A DNA stretch of 64,000 bases, taken from assembly GCF_002742625.1 (NCBI RefSeq), contig NZ_PEBF01000001.1, forward strand, positions 4,154,001 to 4,218,000, in the 5' to 3' direction. Below are positions 1 to 8,634 of the stretch, piece after piece (within the stretch, counting starts at the first letter, position 1; every line of letters begins with the position of its first letter). This stretch comes from Caulobacter sp. FWC2 (GTDB lineage: Bacteria > Pseudomonadota > Alphaproteobacteria > Caulobacterales > Caulobacteraceae). A program made the position numbers and the translations under genes. A model generated the notes under the pieces. It saw only the letters and a list, made by a program, of their open reading frames with translations. It was not told the origin of the DNA and ran no database searches.

Positions 1-35
1 CCATGACGAACGCGCCTTTGTCCGGCCTCCCTTAC

Positions 36-50
36 GCAACGGTCGGGCCA
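36..50 (-). promoter_or_regulatory. sigma54 (-24/-12) promoter reading leftwards
   Basis: Read on the minus strand this is TGGCCCGACCGTTGC, which keeps the GG-N10-GC core of sigma54 promoters and the full TGGC...TTGC boxes. It points out of the left edge of the window, away from flgK. In Caulobacter the hook operon and the hook-associated operon are divergently transcribed from sigma54 promoters, so the target is probably the hook (flgD/flgE) operon. That target is inferred because it lies outside the window. Confidence 0.7.
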
Positions 51-197
51 ACTCGCCAAAACCGGGTCAAGTATCTGTTTTAGTTCGTTTTAATGGCTTG
101 TTTACGAAGCAAATACGCTCTCCGTGCGGCGCTTTTTGCCGAGCCCGCCCGGTCGAAAGGGACGGGAGTTGCCGCGTCGACCCGTCGCGAGGCCAGT

Positions 198-212
198 TGG
201 CGCCGTCCTTGC
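198..212 (+). promoter_or_regulatory. sigma54 (-24/-12) promoter of flgK-flgL
   Basis: TGGCGCCGTCCTTGC has GG and GC separated by exactly ten bases. It lies about 160 bases upstream of the flgK start and would give a leader of about 150 bases. The divergent partner at 36-50 and the FlbD-like elements further down in the leader support it. Class III Caulobacter flagellar genes are known to use RpoN with FlbD. Confidence 0.75.
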
Positions 213-302
213 GCATGATCCCTCGTCGAACTTCCGACCACCGGAACTTTTCGCAATGAATTTCAATAGCTTGGTAAATATCGGGAACGCCATTCCCTCC
301 GC

Positions 303-356
303 GACCCGGCAAGTTTCGCCGGGCAACGACGCGTCGTGCGTTGCGCGGTTTGCCCA
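303..356. promoter_or_regulatory. ftr-like FlbD binding elements in the flgK leader
   Basis: Two GGCAA-containing elements lie downstream of the sigma54 promoter. One contains CCCGGCAAG followed by CGCCGGGCAACG (about 305-327). The other, read on the minus strand, is GCTGGGCAAACCGCGC (about 343-358). Their place about 80-130 bases after the expected start point matches the downstream ftr enhancers reported for the Caulobacter flaN/flbG pair. The assignment rests on motif resemblance and position. The rest of 1-374 holds no gene that I can support. Confidence 0.45.
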
Positions 357-374
357 GCTTAAGGGAGCTGCCGC

Positions 375-2486
375 ATGTCGCTGAATGCGATCATGAACAC
401 GGCGACGTCCGGCATGATGGCCGCGCAGACGGGTCTGCGCGTCACCTCGGACAACATCGCCAACGTCAACACCACGGGTTACGTCCGCAAGACGATCTCC
501 CAGTCGAACCTGCTGTCCAACGGCATGGGCGTGGGCGTCAGCATCGACGCCATCAAGCGCGCGACCGATCGGTTCCTGCAGTCGGCCAGCCTGAACGCCG
601 CCTCGGACAGCGGGCGCACCTCGGTGGTGAACGACACCCTGAACCGCGCCCAGCAACTGTTCGGCGACCCCAGCGGCGACACCAGCTTCTTCTCGACCCT
701 GGACGACATCTTCTCGGCCTTCTCGTCGGCGCAGGACGATCCGTCCTCTTCCCTGCTGCGCACCCAGGCGCTCACGCGGGTGGACGACTTCCTCAGTGAA
801 TCGAGCCGCATCACCTCGTCGCTGTCCAAGCTGGGCAAGGACGCCGACACGCGCATCTCGGCCGATGTCGACCGCGTCAACGACCTGCTGAGCCAGATCG
901 ACGGTCTCAACACCGACATCACCCGCGCCAAGGTGGCCGGCGCCGACGCCACCGGAGCCGAGAACGTCCAGAGCAGCCTGGTCGACGAACTGGCCAAACT
1001 GATGAACGTCCAGGTCACGCCCCGCCAGCTGGGCGGCGTCTATGTCCGCTCGACGGAAGGCCTGTCCCTGGCCGGCGACGGCGCGGCCAAGCTGACCTAC
1101 CAGACCTCGGCCACGGCCACCGGCTACCTGACCGTGCAACTGGCCAGCGGCTCGGTGCAGCCCACGCCGATGAACATCTCCAGCGGCGAGATCAGGGGCC
1201 TGCTGGACGTCCGCAATACCGAGCTGGTCAATCTGTCCGACCAGTTGGGCGAGTTCACCTCGCGCGCGGCCGAGGAGATCAATCGCGCCGCCAACGCCGC
1301 CTCGTCGGTGCCCGCCCCGACCAGCATGACCGGCCGCAACACCGGCCTGGACGACACGGCCGCCATGACCGGCTTCACCGGCAAAACGACGATCGCCCTA
1401 ACCGACAGCAGCGGCGTCATCCAGCGCCGGATCGACATCGACTTCGACGCCGGCACGATGAGCGTCAACGGCGCGGCGGGCCCTACCTTCAATCCGTCCG
1501 ACTTCATGGCCCAGCTGAACACCGCCATGGGCGGCATGGGCGCGGCCGGCTTCTCGGGCGGGGCCATGACCCTGACGGGGAACGGCGGCCTGGGTGTGGC
1601 CATCCAGGACGATGCGACCAACCCGTCGAGCAAGGCCGGCAAGGGCTTCAGCCACTATTTCGGCCTGAACGACATCCTCCGCACCAACGGCTATTCACCG
1701 TACGAGACCGGCCTGACCGCGGCCGACCCGAACGGCTTCACCTCGGGCTCGATGACCATCCGCCTGACCGATGTCGAGGGCGGCCGCATCCGCGACATCG
1801 TCGTCGACCCGCCCGTCGGCGGCACCATGCAGGACATGCTGGACGCCCTGAACTCCCGCGCCTCCGGCGTGGGCCTCTACGGCCAGTTCTCACTGAACGC
1901 CAAGGGCCAGATGAGCTTCTCGTCGAACGGCGTTACGCCGGTGACGATGTCTGTCCAGGCCGACACCACGGAACGCGGTCTTGGCGGCCCTTCGGCCAGC
2001 CAGCTGTTCGGCATTGGCCCGGCCGAGCGCAGCACGCGGGGCGAGAAGTTCTTCGTCAGCAAGGCGATGAACGAGAACCCGAAGCTGCTGCCCCTGGCCC
2101 AGCTGGACCTGAGCCAGGCCGTCGGCGGCAACGCCGCCCTGGCCGTCGGCGACGGACGCGGAGCCCTGGCCCTGGCCAAGTCCGGCGATACCACCGCCGG
2201 CTTCTCCGCCGCCGGCGACGCCGACGCCGTTCATATGAGCGTCAACCGCTACGCTTCCGACTTCAGCGGCTCGATCGCCCGCAAGTCCGCCACCGCCGCC
2301 AGCCGCAAGGACGCCGCCGACGCGGTGTCCAGCGAAGTCGACAGCCAGCGGCAGTCGGAAGAGGGCGTAAACCTCGACGAAGAACTGATCAACCTGACCA
2401 CCTATCAGCAAGCCTTCAACGCCTCGGCCCGTCTGATCCAGGCGACCAAGGACATGTATGAAGTGCTCACCGGACTCCTGGGGTAA
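375..2486 (+). CDS. flgK: flagellar hook-associated protein 1 (FlgK)
   Basis: FlgK is the first junction protein between the flagellar hook and the filament and is exported by the flagellar type III system. The N-terminus has the family signature NTATSGMMAAQTGLRVTSDN followed by NIANVNTTGYVRK. The C-terminus carries the matching helix, NLDEELINLTTYQQAFNAS, which forms the D0/D1 coiled coil with the N-terminus. The 703-residue length comes from a large variable middle domain. AAGGGAG at about 361-367 is the ribosome site for the ATG. flgL follows after three bases, so the two form an operon driven by the sigma54 promoter at 198-212. Confidence 0.96.
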   Translation: MSLNAIMNTATSGMMAAQTGLRVTSDNIANVNTTGYVRKTISQSNLLSNGMGVGVSIDAIKRATDRFLQSASLNAASDSGRTSVVNDTLNRAQQLFGDPSGDTSFFSTLDDIFSAFSSAQDDPSSSLLRTQALTRVDDFLSESSRITSSLSKLGKDADTRISADVDRVNDLLSQIDGLNTDITRAKVAGADATGAENVQSSLVDELAKLMNVQVTPRQLGGVYVRSTEGLSLAGDGAAKLTYQTSATATGYLTVQLASGSVQPTPMNISSGEIRGLLDVRNTELVNLSDQLGEFTSRAAEEINRAANAASSVPAPTSMTGRNTGLDDTAAMTGFTGKTTIALTDSSGVIQRRIDIDFDAGTMSVNGAAGPTFNPSDFMAQLNTAMGGMGAAGFSGGAMTLTGNGGLGVAIQDDATNPSSKAGKGFSHYFGLNDILRTNGYSPYETGLTAADPNGFTSGSMTIRLTDVEGGRIRDIVVDPPVGGTMQDMLDALNSRASGVGLYGQFSLNAKGQMSFSSNGVTPVTMSVQADTTERGLGGPSASQLFGIGPAERSTRGEKFFVSKAMNENPKLLPLAQLDLSQAVGGNAALAVGDGRGALALAKSGDTTAGFSAAGDADAVHMSVNRYASDFSGSIARKSATAASRKDAADAVSSEVDSQRQSEEGVNLDEELINLTTYQQAFNASARLIQATKDMYEVLTGLLG

Positions 2487-2489
2487 GCC

Positions 2490-3413
2490 ATGACCCGCGT
2501 CTCGACCGTTCAGAACTACAACATCATGACGGCCAACCTCATGAAGGCGCAGATCCGCCAGAATGACGTCGGCGCCCAGGTGTCCAGCCAGAAGGTCGCC
2601 AACGACCTGAAGGGCTACGCCAAGAACGCCGAAATCCTGACCGCCATGCGGGGCACCCAGAACCGGATTAACGGCCTGCTCGACCAGTCCAAGCAGGTCA
2701 ATAACCGCCTGGAGATGCAGGACACGGGCCTGGGACGTGTCGCGGACGCCACCCAGAGCGCGCGCGGGGCCATCGCCAACGCGCTCGCCGCCGGCAACGC
2801 CACCACCCTGATGCAGCAGATGCGCGCCGCCTTCGGCGACGTGGTCCAGGGCCTGAACACCAAGTCGAACGGGCTCTACGTGTTCTCAGGCGCCAAGACC
2901 GACACGGCCGCCACCTCGGCCACCACCATGAACGATCTGACCGCCGCGCCGGCCACCGCCGACCTGTTCCACAACGACCAGTACATCACCACCAACCGCA
3001 TCGACGAGCAGACCAACGTCAAGACCGGCGTTCTGGGCGACGCGATCGGCACGAACGTGTTCGACGCCTTCAAGCAGGTGCAGGCCTATGTCGACGCCAA
3101 TGGCGACTTCACCGGCAAGCTGGACGACACCCAGGTCCAGTTCCTGACCGGCCTGCTGAGCACGTTCGACGCCGCCCAGAAGGGCGTGGTCGACCTGCAG
3201 GGCAAGAACGGCGTGACCCAGAAGCGCTTCGAGGCCGCCACCACCGACCTGTCGAACCAGGCCGACACCCTGACCGGCATGGTCGGCGGCATCACCGACG
3301 TCGACATGGCCGACGCCGTGACCCGCCTGGAAGCCGCCAAGCTGGCCGTCCAAGCCTCGGCACAGGTGTTCACCAGCCTGCAGGCCTCGTCGCTGCTGAA
3401 CGTGCTGAAGTAG
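2490..3413 (+). CDS. flgL: flagellar hook-associated protein 3 (FlgL)
   Basis: FlgL is the second junction protein, sitting between FlgK and the flagellin filament. The 307 residues have the flagellin-like layout. The N-terminal helix ([20 protein letters not shown]) is followed by a [14 protein letters not shown] segment, and the C-terminus has the flagellin-type repeat helix [20 protein letters not shown] ending in LLNVLK. It begins three bases after the flgK stop, so translation is probably coupled. The family places FlgL directly after FlgK, which confirms both calls. Confidence 0.95.
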   Translation: MTRVSTVQNYNIMTANLMKAQIRQNDVGAQVSSQKVANDLKGYAKNAEILTAMRGTQNRINGLLDQSKQVNNRLEMQDTGLGRVADATQSARGAIANALAAGNATTLMQQMRAAFGDVVQGLNTKSNGLYVFSGAKTDTAATSATTMNDLTAAPATADLFHNDQYITTNRIDEQTNVKTGVLGDAIGTNVFDAFKQVQAYVDANGDFTGKLDDTQVQFLTGLLSTFDAAQKGVVDLQGKNGVTQKRFEAATTDLSNQADTLTGMVGGITDVDMADAVTRLEAAKLAVQASAQVFTSLQASSLLNVLK

Positions 3414-3472
3414 CGGATGCTCGCCCGCATCGCGGGGGAGGAGAACTCGCAAAAGCGCCCCCTAACCGCTAT

Positions 3473-4702
3473 ATGGCGGCGATGGACGCCGACTTGCTGA
3501 CCCCGACCGCCCCTAACGACGCCGACACGCTCATCGCGCGGGCGGTCGAACAGGTGCGCGCGGCCGTCGGCCTGCCGGAGGGGACGCGGATCGTCGCGGC
3601 CATGTCCGGCGGCGTGGATTCCACCGTCACCGCCGCCCTGCTGGCCCGCGCCGGCTATGACGTGGTGGGCGTAACGCTGCAGCTCTACGACCACGGCGCG
3701 GCGATCACCAAGAAGGGCGCCTGCTGCGCCGGCCAGGACATCCTGGACGCCCGCATGGCCGCCGAGCGCATCGGCATCCCGCACTACGTGCTCGACTACG
3801 AAAGCCGCTTCCGCGAGCAGGTCATCGAGGACTTCGCCGACGCCTATCTGCGCGGCGAGACGCCGATCCCGTGCGTGCGCTGCAACCAGACGGTCAAGTT
3901 CCGCGACCTGCTGGACGTGGCCCGCGACCTGGGCGCCGAAGCCATGGCCACCGGGCACTATGTGCAGCGCGCGTTCGCCGGTGGCGGCAACCGCCCCCAA
4001 CTGCGCAGAGCCGCCGACCCAGCCAAGGACCAGAGCTATTTCCTGTTCGCCACCACGCGCGACCAGCTGGACTTCCTGCGCTTCCCTCTGGGCGGCATGG
4101 ACAAGCCGACCGTGCGCGCCGTCGCCTTTGGTTTGGGCCTGGCCATCGCCGACAAGCCCGACAGCCAGGACATCTGCTTCGTCCCCGAGGGCAAGTACAC
4201 CACGGTGATCGACCGCATCCGCCCGCACGGCGCTGAAGCGGGCGACGTCGTGCATCTGGACGGCCGCGTGCTGGGCCGCCACGAGGGCGTGACCCGCTAC
4301 ACCATCGGCCAGCGCCGGGGCCTGAACATCGCCGTCGGCGACCCGCTGTTCGTCGTGAAGATCGACGCCGACAAGCGCCAGGTCATCGTCGGCCCGCGCG
4401 AAGCCCTGCTGACCGCCGCCCTCACCCTCAAGGAAGGCAGCTGGCTGGGCGGCCAGGACAGCCTGGAGGCCGCCGCCGAGGACGGCCAGCCGGTGCTTGC
4501 CCGCGTCCGCTCGACCCGTGAACCCGTCGCCGGCCGCCTGGCGATCCGTGACGGCGAGGTTTCGGTGGTGTTCGACGGCGCCGAGGAAGGCGTAGCGCCC
4601 GGCCAGGCCTGCGTGCTGTACGATCCGGCCGATCCCGAACGCGTTCTGGGCGGCGGCTTCATCGCCGCTACGACGCGCCAGATGGATCTCCCGGAAGCCT
4701 GA
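3473..4702 (+). CDS. mnmA: tRNA-specific 2-thiouridylase MnmA
   Basis: MnmA uses ATP and a sulfur relay to put the 2-thio group on U34 of tRNA-Lys, Glu and Gln. The PP-loop SGGVDST lies at residues 45-51. CVRCN (about 134) holds the first catalytic cysteine and SQDICFVP (about 230) the second. GHY and DQSYFL motifs of the family lie between them, followed by the C-terminal beta-barrel. At 409 residues it is slightly longer than the E. coli enzyme because of an N-terminal extension. A second ATG at 3482 would give a protein three residues shorter. It is monocistronic as far as can be seen. Confidence 0.95.
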   Translation: MAAMDADLLTPTAPNDADTLIARAVEQVRAAVGLPEGTRIVAAMSGGVDSTVTAALLARAGYDVVGVTLQLYDHGAAITKKGACCAGQDILDARMAAERIGIPHYVLDYESRFREQVIEDFADAYLRGETPIPCVRCNQTVKFRDLLDVARDLGAEAMATGHYVQRAFAGGGNRPQLRRAADPAKDQSYFLFATTRDQLDFLRFPLGGMDKPTVRAVAFGLGLAIADKPDSQDICFVPEGKYTTVIDRIRPHGAEAGDVVHLDGRVLGRHEGVTRYTIGQRRGLNIAVGDPLFVVKIDADKRQVIVGPREALLTAALTLKEGSWLGGQDSLEAAAEDGQPVLARVRSTREPVAGRLAIRDGEVSVVFDGAEEGVAPGQACVLYDPADPERVLGGGFIAATTRQMDLPEA

Positions 4703-4727
4703 GTGGCGCCCAGGCGTTGGATCTGGG

Positions 4728-5507
4728 ATGTCCAGCGATCATAGTCTCCCGATGTCCCCGCAACGCGTCCGCGTCATCGACCTCGAGACCGCCGGTTCCG
4801 GCCCGCACGATGTCTGCGAGATCGGCTGGCAGGATGTCGTGCAGGATCCGGGCGGCCTCTGGCGGATCGACGACGAGGGACGCGGCGCGGCCTTGGTGAA
4901 TCCCGGTCGGCCGATCACGCCCGAGACCATGGCCGTTCACCACATCATCGACGCCGACGTGGCGGGCGCGCCGTTCTGGAAGGACATCGCGCCTCAGGTC
5001 CTGCGCCCCGAAGGCGGCGTCCAGGCCCTGGCGGCGCATCGCGCGGCGTTCGAGCAGCGCTTTTGCACGCCGAAGTTCACCGGCGACGCGCTCTGGATCT
5101 GCACCTGGAAATGCGCCCTGCGCCTGTGGCCGCATCTGCAGGGCTTCTCCAACCAGATGCTGCGCTATCAGCGGAATCCCGAGGGCCTGGTCCGCGACCT
5201 GGGCCTGCCGGCCCACCGCGCCCTGCCCGACGCCTATGTCACCGCCCACCATCTGCGCGACATGCTGAACGCGGCCTCGCTGGAGCAGTTGCTGGCCTGG
5301 AGCGCCGAGCCGGGGCTGCTGGTCCGCGTGCCGGCCGGTCCCGATCGCGGTCGTCCCTGGGACAAGCTCAGTGGCGAGAGCCTGCGGACCCTGGCCCAGG
5401 ACCGCGACGTCAATATCCGCTTCAGCGCCGAGACCGAGCTGCGGCGGCGGGGCGATATCGACGCGGCGCCCGAGACCGCCCTGCCCGCTCAGCCCAAGCT
5501 GCTCTAG
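4728..5507 (+). CDS. DEDDh 3'-5' exonuclease domain protein (ExoX-like)
   Basis: The N-terminus RVRVIDLETAG is the Exo I motif of DnaQ-type exonucleases (D and E metal ligands). HHIIDADV follows as in ExoX/DnaQ proteins. HRALPDAYVTAHHL near residue 165-178 is the Exo III H-x4-D motif. The roughly 80 C-terminal residues contain PWDKLSGESLRTL, a short module often seen behind ExoX-type nucleases. The protein is probably a single-strand DNA trimming or repair exonuclease. ATG at 4752 is an alternative start that removes eight residues. A terminator follows at 5523-5548. Confidence 0.82.
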   Translation: MSSDHSLPMSPQRVRVIDLETAGSGPHDVCEIGWQDVVQDPGGLWRIDDEGRGAALVNPGRPITPETMAVHHIIDADVAGAPFWKDIAPQVLRPEGGVQALAAHRAAFEQRFCTPKFTGDALWICTWKCALRLWPHLQGFSNQMLRYQRNPEGLVRDLGLPAHRALPDAYVTAHHLRDMLNAASLEQLLAWSAEPGLLVRVPAGPDRGRPWDKLSGESLRTLAQDRDVNIRFSAETELRRRGDIDAAPETALPAQPKLL

Positions 5508-5522
5508 GTCCCCATACGAAAA

Positions 5523-5548
5523 ACCCCCGCCGGCGAACCGACGGGGGT
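5523..5548. terminator. bidirectional intrinsic terminator
   Basis: The stem ACCCCCG / CGGGGGT is flanked by AAAAA on the left and TGTTTT on the right, so it can end transcription in both directions. It lies between the convergent exonuclease gene (ends 5507) and the small secreted protein gene (ends 5577). Confidence 0.8.
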
Positions 5549-5576
5549 GTTTTGCGTCAAGCTGACGAAGCGAGGC

Positions 5577-5888
5577 TTACGCGCCGCCCGGGAAGCGGAA
5601 GGGGACCTTCACCGAACCGGTCTTGGCGCCCATCGGCAGCTTCTCGGCGATGCACATGGCGGCCTTGTCGAAACCCTTGCCGGCGGCGCTGTTGTCGACG
5701 ACCTTGCAGTCCGACAGCTTGCCGGCGTCGGCGGTGCATTCCAGCATCACCTGGGCGGCGTCGCGGGTGTTCGCGAACTGCTGGAGGCAACGGCCCATCT
5801 GGTCTTCGAAGCCGCCGGCGGCCGAAGCGGCCTGAGCGACGAAGAAGCTGCCGGCGATACCCGCGGCGATCGCGATCGAGAATTTCAT
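5577..5888 (-). CDS. small secreted cysteine-containing protein, function unknown
   Basis: Starting at the ATG at 5888 the product is 103 residues, with a clear Sec signal peptide (MKFSIAIAAGIAGSFFVAQA, cleavage near ASAAG). The mature part has four cysteines (in GRCLQQ, LECTA, SDCKV, AMCIA) that could form two disulfides in the periplasm. It ends in a GSVKVPFRFPGGA tail resembling the edge of TonB/energy-transducer C-terminal folds, but this is only a resemblance. A longer reading up to 5948 would bury the signal peptide, so I reject it. The gene is monocistronic and closed by the terminator at 5523-5548. Confidence 0.75.
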   Translation of the reverse strand: MKFSIAIAAGIAGSFFVAQAASAAGGFEDQMGRCLQQFANTRDAAQVMLECTADAGKLSDCKVVDNSAAGKGFDKAAMCIAEKLPMGAKTGSVKVPFRFPGGA

Positions 5889-6029
5889 GGTTTGCTGCCC
5901 CTTGCGGCGTTCAAATCTGATGTGACTGTTTTCGCAGGCAGACGCCAAAGAATGGCTAAGGTTCGCGGTTAATCATTTCCAAAAATGGTGAATGACCGCG
6001 GGCGGATGAAATTGGGGGAGGACCACACC

Positions 6030-6383
6030 GTGACGACCAAGCATCGCCTCTACGGAATGGCCTTCGCCAGCGTGTATCCAGCCTACGTCGCCAAGGCCGA
6101 GAGAAAGGGCCGCACGCGCGCCGAGGTCGACCAGATCATCCTCTGGCTCACCGGCTTCACGCCCGAGGCGTTCGAGGCCCAGATCGCCAGCAAGACGGAT
6201 TTCGAGACCTTCTTCGCGCAGGCGCCCCGGCTGAACCCGGCGCGCGCCGAGATCAAGGGCACGGTGTGCGGCGTCCGCGTCGAGGACGTTGCCGAGCCGC
6301 TGATGCGCGAAATCCGCTACCTGGACAAGCTGGTCGACGAACTGGCCAAGGGCAAGGCGATGGAGAAGATCCTGCGCGGCTGA
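6030..6383 (+). CDS. DUF2200 family protein
   Basis: From the GTG at 6030 the product is 117 residues and reads [20 protein letters not shown] near its start, a hallmark of DUF2200 (COG4898). [26 protein letters not shown] and the C-terminal [20 protein letters not shown] are also strongly conserved in that family. Its function is not known. GTG is preferred because GGGGGAGGA lies at 6014-6022, seven bases upstream, and because the family normally starts at this residue. An in-frame ATG at 5985 would add 15 unrelated residues. Confidence 0.85.
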   Translation: MTTKHRLYGMAFASVYPAYVAKAERKGRTRAEVDQIILWLTGFTPEAFEAQIASKTDFETFFAQAPRLNPARAEIKGTVCGVRVEDVAEPLMREIRYLDKLVDELAKGKAMEKILRG

Positions 6384-6387
6384 GGGA

Positions 6388-6888
6388 CTATTCCGCCGCG
6401 ATCTTGGAAGCCTCGAGCGCCTCGCCGACCGTCAGCAGCGAATCTTCCTGCATCGTCCGCTCAAGGTCACGGAGTTGCACGACATCGCCGCAGGCCTCGC
6501 AGGCCAGGACAGGATGGAAGGCGCAGCCACACGTCTTGTGGCGGAACATGTTCGGCGACTTGTCGCGGCCGTAGATGTGACGATCGCCCCACTCGGCCAT
6601 GGTCAGCAGCACGGGCGACAGGGCCAGGCCCTTGTGGGTCAGCCAGTATTCGTGGCGCGGCGGACGCTCGGAATAGCGGCGGGTTTCCATGACGCCGTGG
6701 GCGACCAGGGTCTTCAGCCGCGCCGCCAGGACGTTACGGGCCACGCCCAGCCGTTCCTGCCACTGCTCGAAGCGTTTCACCCCGGCGAAGGCGTCGCGCA
6801 GGATCAGCAAAGTCCACGGGTCGCCCACCACTTCCAGCGTGGCGGCGACCGAGCATCGTTCGTTCGTATAGTCAGCAGTGCGGCCCAT
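6388..6888 (-). CDS. HxlR-family transcriptional regulator
   Basis: The winged helix-turn-helix of the HxlR family is plain: CSVAATLEVVGDPWTLLILRDAFAGVKRFEQ, then LGVARNVLAARLKTL and the wing RRYSERPPRHEYWLT. The starting ATG at 6888 gives 166 residues. An upstream in-frame ATG at 6951 would add 21 residues without a clear domain. A C-terminal extension holds CGCAFHPVLACEACG, a possible metal site. The gene is read away from the thiolase at 7124, so it may control that gene as well as itself. Neither candidate start has a strong ribosome site. Confidence 0.85.
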   Translation of the reverse strand: MGRTADYTNERCSVAATLEVVGDPWTLLILRDAFAGVKRFEQWQERLGVARNVLAARLKTLVAHGVMETRRYSERPPRHEYWLTHKGLALSPVLLTMAEWGDRHIYGRDKSPNMFRHKTCGCAFHPVLACEACGDVVQLRDLERTMQEDSLLTVGEALEASKIAAE

Positions 6889-7123
6889 TTCGTGAAGTTG
6901 AGACGTTCCGCGAGGGAAAGCAAGAGAGCGTTGCGTTTGAATATGAACCATAGTAGGTTTTTTATCGCAATTGACTATCTCGGTTATTGCACGACTGGCG
7001 AGGCGCGGCGGTCTCGGTCGACAGCGCCTCGCCCCTTTCCCATCGCATCCTCGCAACCCACTTGCGCATGATGAGGCGATGAAGGCCTATCTCGCCTCAA
7101 ATACGTCTTCAGGGAGCTAAACC

Positions 7124-8311
7124 ATGTCCGCGTCCGATCCCGTCGTCATCGTCGCCTATGCCCGGACGCCCATGGGCGGCTTCCAGGGCGCCCTGGGCGG
7201 GGTGAAAGCCACCGAACTGGGCGCGACGGCGGTCAAGGCCGCGATTGAGCGGGCTGGCGTCGCGGGCGACAAGGTCGAGCAGATCTTCATGGGCTGCGTG
7301 CTGCCCGCCGGCCTTGGCCAAGCGCCCGCCCGCCAGGCGGCGCTGGGCGCGGGGCTTCCCCTTTCCGTGGAGGCGACCACCGTCAACAAGATGTGCGGCA
7401 GCGGCATGCAGGCCGCGATCATGGCCCACGACGCCCTCAAGGCCGGCTCGGTCGACGTCGTGGTGGCCGGCGGCATGGAGAGCATGACCGGCGCGCCCTA
7501 CCTGATGTCCAAGCACCGCGGCGGGGCCCGCATCGGCCACGATCAGCTGTGGGACAGCATGTACCTGGACGGGCTGGAGGACGCCTACACCCCCGGCAAG
7601 CTGATGGGCGCCTTCGCCGAGGATACCGCCGCCCAGTACCAGTTCACCCGCGAGGCCATGGACGACTACGCGACCAAGGGCCTGATGAAGGCCAAGGCCG
7701 CCGTCGAGAGCGGGGCCTTCAAGGCCGAGATCACCCCGGTCACCGTCGTCACCCGCAAGGGGACCGAGGTGGTCGACACCGACGAGCAGCCGGTCAAGGC
7801 CGATCCGGCCAAGATCCCGACCCTGCGCCCGGCCTTCAGCCGCGACGGCGGCGTCACGGCGGCCAACAGCTCGTCGATCAGCGACGGCGCCGCCGCCCTG
7901 GTCATGACTCGCGAGAGCGTCGCCAAGGCGCTCGGCCTGCCGATCCTGGCCCGCGTGGTCAGCCACGCCGCCCACGCCCACGAGCCGTCCCTGTTCGCCA
8001 CCGCCCCGGTCCCGGCCATGCGCAAGGCGCTGAAGAAGGCCGGCTGGAGCGTCGAGGATGTCGACCTGTTCGAGATCAACGAGGCCTTCGCCGTCGTGCC
8101 GATGGTCGCCCAGCAGGAGCTCGGCTTCGATCCGGACAAGCTGAACGTCAACGGCGGCGCCTGCGCCCTTGGCCACCCGATCGGCGCCTCGGGCGCGCGG
8201 ATCCTGTGCACCCTGATCTCGGCGCTGCAGGCGCGCGGCAAGACCAAGGGCCTGGCGTCCTTGTGCATCGGCGGCGGCGAAGCCACGGCGATGGCGATCG
8301 AGCTGGTCTGA
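7124..8311 (+). CDS. acetyl-CoA C-acetyltransferase (thiolase)
   Basis: This thiolase joins or cleaves acyl-CoA thioesters, in acetoacetyl-CoA synthesis or the last step of beta-oxidation. The nucleophile is C91 in NKMCGSGMQ. NEAFA, GGACALGHPIGASGA (H351) and CIGGGEATA (C381) supply the rest of the catalytic set. The 395 residues match tetrameric biosynthetic-type thiolases. A divergent HxlR regulator lies 235 bases upstream, with an AT-rich stretch between. The gene precedes a small acetyltransferase gene by 53 bases, but no functional link is obvious. Substrate chain length cannot be read from the sequence. Confidence 0.93.
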   Translation: MSASDPVVIVAYARTPMGGFQGALGGVKATELGATAVKAAIERAGVAGDKVEQIFMGCVLPAGLGQAPARQAALGAGLPLSVEATTVNKMCGSGMQAAIMAHDALKAGSVDVVVAGGMESMTGAPYLMSKHRGGARIGHDQLWDSMYLDGLEDAYTPGKLMGAFAEDTAAQYQFTREAMDDYATKGLMKAKAAVESGAFKAEITPVTVVTRKGTEVVDTDEQPVKADPAKIPTLRPAFSRDGGVTAANSSSISDGAAALVMTRESVAKALGLPILARVVSHAAHAHEPSLFATAPVPAMRKALKKAGWSVEDVDLFEINEAFAVVPMVAQQELGFDPDKLNVNGGACALGHPIGASGARILCTLISALQARGKTKGLASLCIGGGEATAMAIELV

Positions 8312-8364
8312 GTTCGGCAACGCCTCCCCCGCAACGCGGGAGAGGATCACGCGTTGGAAATGGC

Positions 8365-8634
8365 ATGACCGACACCTTCCGCCATAACCCCGAACTCAGC
8401 CGCTACGAGCTGGAGGTCGACGGCCTGCTGGCCGTGGCCGACTATCAGCGCTCCGGCCACCGGCTGGTGATCCCGCACGTCGAGGCCGATCCGGCCCTGC
8501 GTGGAACCGGAGCCGCCGGACGGCTGATGACCAAGGTCGCCGAAACGGCGCGCGCCGAGGGCATGCGGATCACCCCGCTGTGCTCCTACGCGGCCGCCTG
8601 GCTGAAGCGGAACGATCCGGACCTGATCGCCTAG
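8365..8634 (+). CDS. small GNAT-like N-acetyltransferase (YjdJ type)
   Basis: The 89-residue product fits the short GNAT family typified by YjdJ (COG2388). Its features are ELEVDGLLAVADYQRSGHRLVIPHVEADP, the acetyl-CoA loop LRGTGAAGRLM, and AEGMRITPLCSYAAAWLKRN at the end. The substrate is unknown. It starts at the ATG at 8365; the upstream frame remains open through the thiolase in another phase and has no independent support. The last four bases overlap the stop of the convergent M28 peptidase gene. Confidence 0.85.
   Translation: MTDTFRHNPELSRYELEVDGLLAVADYQRSGHRLVIPHVEADPALRGTGAAGRLMTKVAETARAEGMRITPLCSYAAAWLKRNDPDLIA

Noticed and set aside
102..1139. Minus-strand frame over the flgK start
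   Set aside because: It lies antisense to the FlgK N-terminus and runs through the flgK promoter and leader; its composition is that of a shadow.
6901..6985. Clear HxlR operator before the thiolase gene
   Set aside because: Only imperfect or widely spaced repeats (TTGCG...CGCAA and ATAGT...ACTAT) are present, too weak to annotate as a site.
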